Below, one piece after another: positions 60,748 to 64,000 of a stretch of DNA of 64,000 nucleotides. The translations under genes were made by a program, and so were the position numbers. Below the pieces are notes generated by a model. That model made no database searches. It worked only from the letters and a program-made list of their open reading frames with translations, and was not told the DNA's origin. Every line of letters begins with the position of its first letter. The stretch's first letter is position 1. Where the stretch lies: assembly GCA_028023455.1 (NCBI GenBank), contig JAQFVV010012507.1:1811456-1875455 (forward strand), read 5' to 3'. The DNA is from Epiperipatus broadwayi (Eukaryota; Onychophora; Udeonychophora; Euonychophora; Peripatidae).

Positions 60748-63240
60748 ATATATTATGAGTCAATTTATATTTTAAATATCTTCATTATTTTTAGAAATAA
60801 ATTTTGATTAGTATAGATAGTTTTCTTATTTTTTGAATACTCCAAAATTACACCAATGATAAAGAATCCTGCACCCATTGTTCTTAATTTTATTATTTAA
60901 AAAGTATGAATAAAGCATCAAAATGCATGTGTATAATTTTATGTACTAAAACATTTTTTACTGAATTCATTGTGAAATAAGAACTTATATGATATATGTA
61001 ATACCTAGCTTCTGAATTAAAATACTAGATTTATAGAATCATTTCAGGGGAACATCTTTTATTAGTTATGCAAAGTTTTTATTCATTAATAGTTATAGTT
61101 TAGAATATAAATAAATAAATAAATAAATAATTATATATAGTTCAGAATATACAAAAATAAATATATTTTTAAAAAAGAAAGCATTAAGATTTTGTATTAA
61201 GTTTAGTTATTTGCACATATACATTCTATCTGATGATATGGGTTGTCCCATTATTTATATATTAATGTCTGAAATATTGAATTCAAACTTGAAGTTTAAA
61301 CATATTTGGAAGGTCTCAGATATTGATGTTTTAAATTTTTCTTCAAAAAAGTTGCTTTTAGTGAATAGAAATTTAATTAATATAGTTTAATTGTATTTTT
61401 GTGATGAGCTTTTAAGGTGTAAAAATACTTAATTTTTAAAGTTAATATTTTTCAGACTGCTAGATATCAAACAGTTATATAATTTTATGTAAGTTAAAGT
61501 AGTCCTGGATACTAATATTATATAAATTATAATATTCTCTATTATTTTCCTTTCATAACACATATAATTATTTCATTTTATAAAGTGTCCTGTGTTGTTT
61601 GAAGTGTTTAGAAACTTTCAATAATACTAGGCTTTATAATTTGGTAGTTTGACATAGCTGTGCAGGTTTAATAGTTAAGCATTTAAGAATATAGTCCTAA
61701 GTCAATCTGCCAGATAGATTATCACATGATCTTCTGATCCACTAACCATATAATTATTATTATTTACTTCTAAAAATGCTTTATTAATTTTTTAGATAAG
61801 GGTATGTATAATGTAAATTAGTATGTATCATAACACATATTCCATCTGATATTTTGATTTCAGTGAATTTTTCATTGATTTAAAAATTTGCTTTCTATGG
61901 GTTATTTGTTCTTAGAATTACCATGTTATTGTTTATACATATATTTGTCATCTTTACTTATTAAAAATAATAAATAATCTTTTCTTTTTACTTTTTGTTT
62001 AATTATTAAAATTTTACTCCACTTCATTTTAATAAACTTGACTTCAAAAATTATTTTTAATACATTTTTAGTTAATATCTGAAGTTTTTGTTTAATTTAG
62101 CAGATTAGAATACTTTTAACAATTAATGTACTTCAACTTTTCATTTGATATAAAGTTTATTAAAGCCAATGAAGATAAGCATATGCTTATTTCTGTGAAT
62201 TCTTTATTGATTTTCTTTTATTAAATTATAACAGTGTTTGAAGTTTTTAATAATTGATCATCTGTTGATTTTCCTGACCGTTTGAAATAAGCGATTATTA
62301 GTTATTAGTATTCTATTTTTAAAAGATATAACACTGGAAAAAGATTGATAAATATAAATATTTATATAAAAATTTAATTAGTGTAGCATATTATTAACTT
62401 TTCAAATTGGAAATGAAATACTTAATTTTTTTTAATATTAATGGATATTTAAAAAAAAAAGTCAGATTTTTAATATATATATACGTTTTAAATAAAATTA
62501 CTTGTATCATCGATAAGACCATCTATCTTTACACATTTTTGCCAATATGAGAGAAATACTTTTCAAGAAGTGTTTTTTAGTTTTTTCTTTTCTGTAATAA
62601 TCCTCTAAAAGTTTTTAATCTTTCTGCTTGATGTTAGCTCTTTTCATAGATGTATATAAAACACAATAAATGATTGATTGAAAAAACAAAAAACAAAAAC
62701 AAAACAAAAACAAATACGTATCACTGACAACATTGAAAGAATTGAGATGCTATAATGGATTTGTATTGTACGTATCATAAGCAAATATTACAATAAATGA
62801 ACAATTGAAGTCTTAAACTGTATTGCAAGAGTTGTTAAAAAACCTAGAAAGTTATCACTCATGATATAGCTAGATGATATAAGGAATTTTTAGGGAAGAA
62901 AGAATCTATGGATCAGTCAAAGACTGGTTTAAACCTGAAGAAGCTTACATTGGGCAATGAAAATATAATGATTGAAAATGATAATGATTTTGACCTTTGA
63001 AATAATTTAAATGTTATATAGATTTTTTTTTTCCATTTCATTCTCAAGTCTTTTTAAAATTGGTTTATTAACATAAAACAATTTTATTATATATATATTG
63101 AGACAGATTATCTTATGACATACAACACAATGAATGTGTAACCTTAATAGTTTGTAAATATGCACATATCTATAAAATTTAATGGTGAGAAAAGAAATAA
63201 GCAGTAAATGTTTATTTCTGATACCATGTCTAATTATAGC
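60748..63240. other. AT-rich gene-free stretch
   Basis: No supported exon. A short (AAAT)n tract lies near 61107-61128 and an (AAAAC)n-like tract near 62680-62715. Sequence composition is otherwise background. Confidence 0.45.
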
Positions 63241-63249
63241 TCTCCAATA

Positions 63250-64000
63250 TATTTTATTCACTGTCACATCTTCCCAATAGATAAATTGGGATTGCATCTC
63301 TTTAGAATGTCTTTGAGATAATCCTTATAACACAGATAGAATCTAGCCCTTCCATGAAAACCACGGTCAAGTTCATTATAAAACATTCTATTAGGATGTC
63401 TTGCCATTGTGTAGTGGATTCTGTAATATCACATTCAGAAAGATCAAAAAAACATATTGGTTTTATGGCTTTACCCATACCATTGCATTTTTAAAATTTT
63501 ATGGAGCATCCTTAAATCAAAATTTTTAAATGCTTTTATATTGCATCAATAGGATATCCAAATCTTATTTCCATTTTATAAATTAGTTAAACTAAAAGCT
63601 CTATATGCAATTAATTTAATTACAATTGTATGAAATACCCTATCTTTATTTTGTTCAAAATATTAGTAGAAGATAGGAATGTGTATTATATCTCAAAATT
63701 TAAGTTCAACTTTAAATACTTATAAAAATTACCAAGGTATTTAAATTGATTTCTATTCCCAAATTGATAACTATCCAAATTAAAAATTTGCTGAGGATTT
63801 TTCTTCCATCAACTATCCAAGTAAAAATTGTTGAGGATTTTTTTCCATCACTGTCTGATAAAGAACTTGTGTTTTGAACATTAATTATTAAATGAAAATT
63901 TTAAATGTTTATTGAGAATGTTAAGTACATTCTGTAAATTATCTTTTGAAGTGAAGAAAATAGCACAACCATCAGTATACTATAAGTTTGGAATACTTTT
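63250..64000 (-). pseudogene. Non-LTR retrotransposon reverse transcriptase, 3' half, decayed and cut by the window end
   Basis: The minus strand reads DGCAIFFTSKDNLQNVLNIL (about 63920-63980; degraded YADD block), an IAYRAFSLTNL segment (about 63585-63625), then IKAFKNFDLRMLHKILKMQW (about 63455-63540), and finally MARHPNRMFYNELDRG, YKDYLKDILKRCN (about 63280-63405). This order (ADD box, YRA-L--LLYG, HLRCLR-ILGIKW, R-P---FYGEL--G, RYKD-LK--LK-C) is that of a widespread animal LINE endonuclease-reverse transcriptase. Numerous stops are present. It belongs to a different LINE type from the CR1-like copies. Confidence 0.7.

Noticed and set aside
61221-61260. CTGATGA followed by hairpin ATGGG-TTGT-CCCAT
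   Set aside because: No GAAA after the hairpin, and no stem I pairing. Probably chance.
63007-63297. Open frame of 96 codons on the minus strand as a gene
   Set aside because: It overlaps the decayed LINE 3' region and continues into AT-biased sequence. It is treated as LINE tail.

Overview
The window is AT-rich (well over 70% A+T by eye), non-coding-dominated metazoan nuclear DNA, almost certainly from an invertebrate. The evidence is GT-AG splicing, decayed non-LTR retrotransposons, Penelope-like elements (PLEs), a hAT transposon with target-site duplication, tRNA-derived SINEs, and long (CA)n and (AT)n tracts. CpG sites in repeats have decayed to TpG/CpA, which suggests germline CpG methylation. 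I cannot name the species. Only one convincing host coding exon is visible: 176 bp at 20850-21025 (+), probably encoding part of a KIND domain (kinase non-catalytic C-lobe fold; PTPN13/FRMPD2/KNDC1 type). If so, much of the window is probably intron or flank of that gene.

Layout. 1-4.4 kb: a small tandem duplication and a decayed hAT element with TIRs and flanking repeats. 7.9-8.6 kb: a large fold-back element. 9.0-10.2 kb: a palindrome made of two head-to-head PLE 3' ends. 11.6-18.4 kb: a hammerhead-bearing repeat and two blocks of an unclassified GC-richer repeat. 19.2-20.2 kb: a LINE remnant, then the host exon. 23-25.4 kb: SINEs and a 136-bp CA tract. 26.1-32.3 kb: two copies of one CR1-like LINE, the second retaining a PHD-like finger, SGNH esterase, AP endonuclease and reverse transcriptase. 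32.3-32.9 kb: a cluster of hammerhead repeats at the LINE 3' end. 34.9-36.1 kb: an inverted-repeat PLE remnant. 38.0-40.8 kb: a PLE with pseudo-LTRs and a YIDD reverse transcriptase. 41.9-47.5 kb: AT microsatellites and SINEs. 48.9-49.7 kb: a piggyBac-like MITE. 50.16-51.37 kb: inverted plus tandem copies of a 454-nt hammerhead unit. 52.9-54.1 and 57.9-59.75 kb: two copies of one repeat, the second carrying a MITE of the same family exactly at TTAA. 56.2-57.6 kb: coding-like pseudogene sequence. 59.83-60.75 kb: a 418-bp tandem array with another hammerhead-like motif. 63.25-64 kb: a minus-strand LINE RT remnant.

The most notable theme is the density of hammerhead-ribozyme-like motifs. There are three unrelated non-coding repeat families (unit spacing about 197, 454 and 418 nt), each with one minimal type I hammerhead-like core per unit. 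At least one PLE also carries such a motif near its end. The non-coding units look like metazoan retrozymes: small non-autonomous, ribozyme-bearing elements thought to replicate via circular RNA and use PLE machinery. The cluster at 50 kb has one intact core (50722-50765) and is flanked by a 10-bp direct repeat, consistent with a single integration of an inverted-plus-tandem cDNA. All family and pathway assignments are from sequence reading and memory, with no database search.
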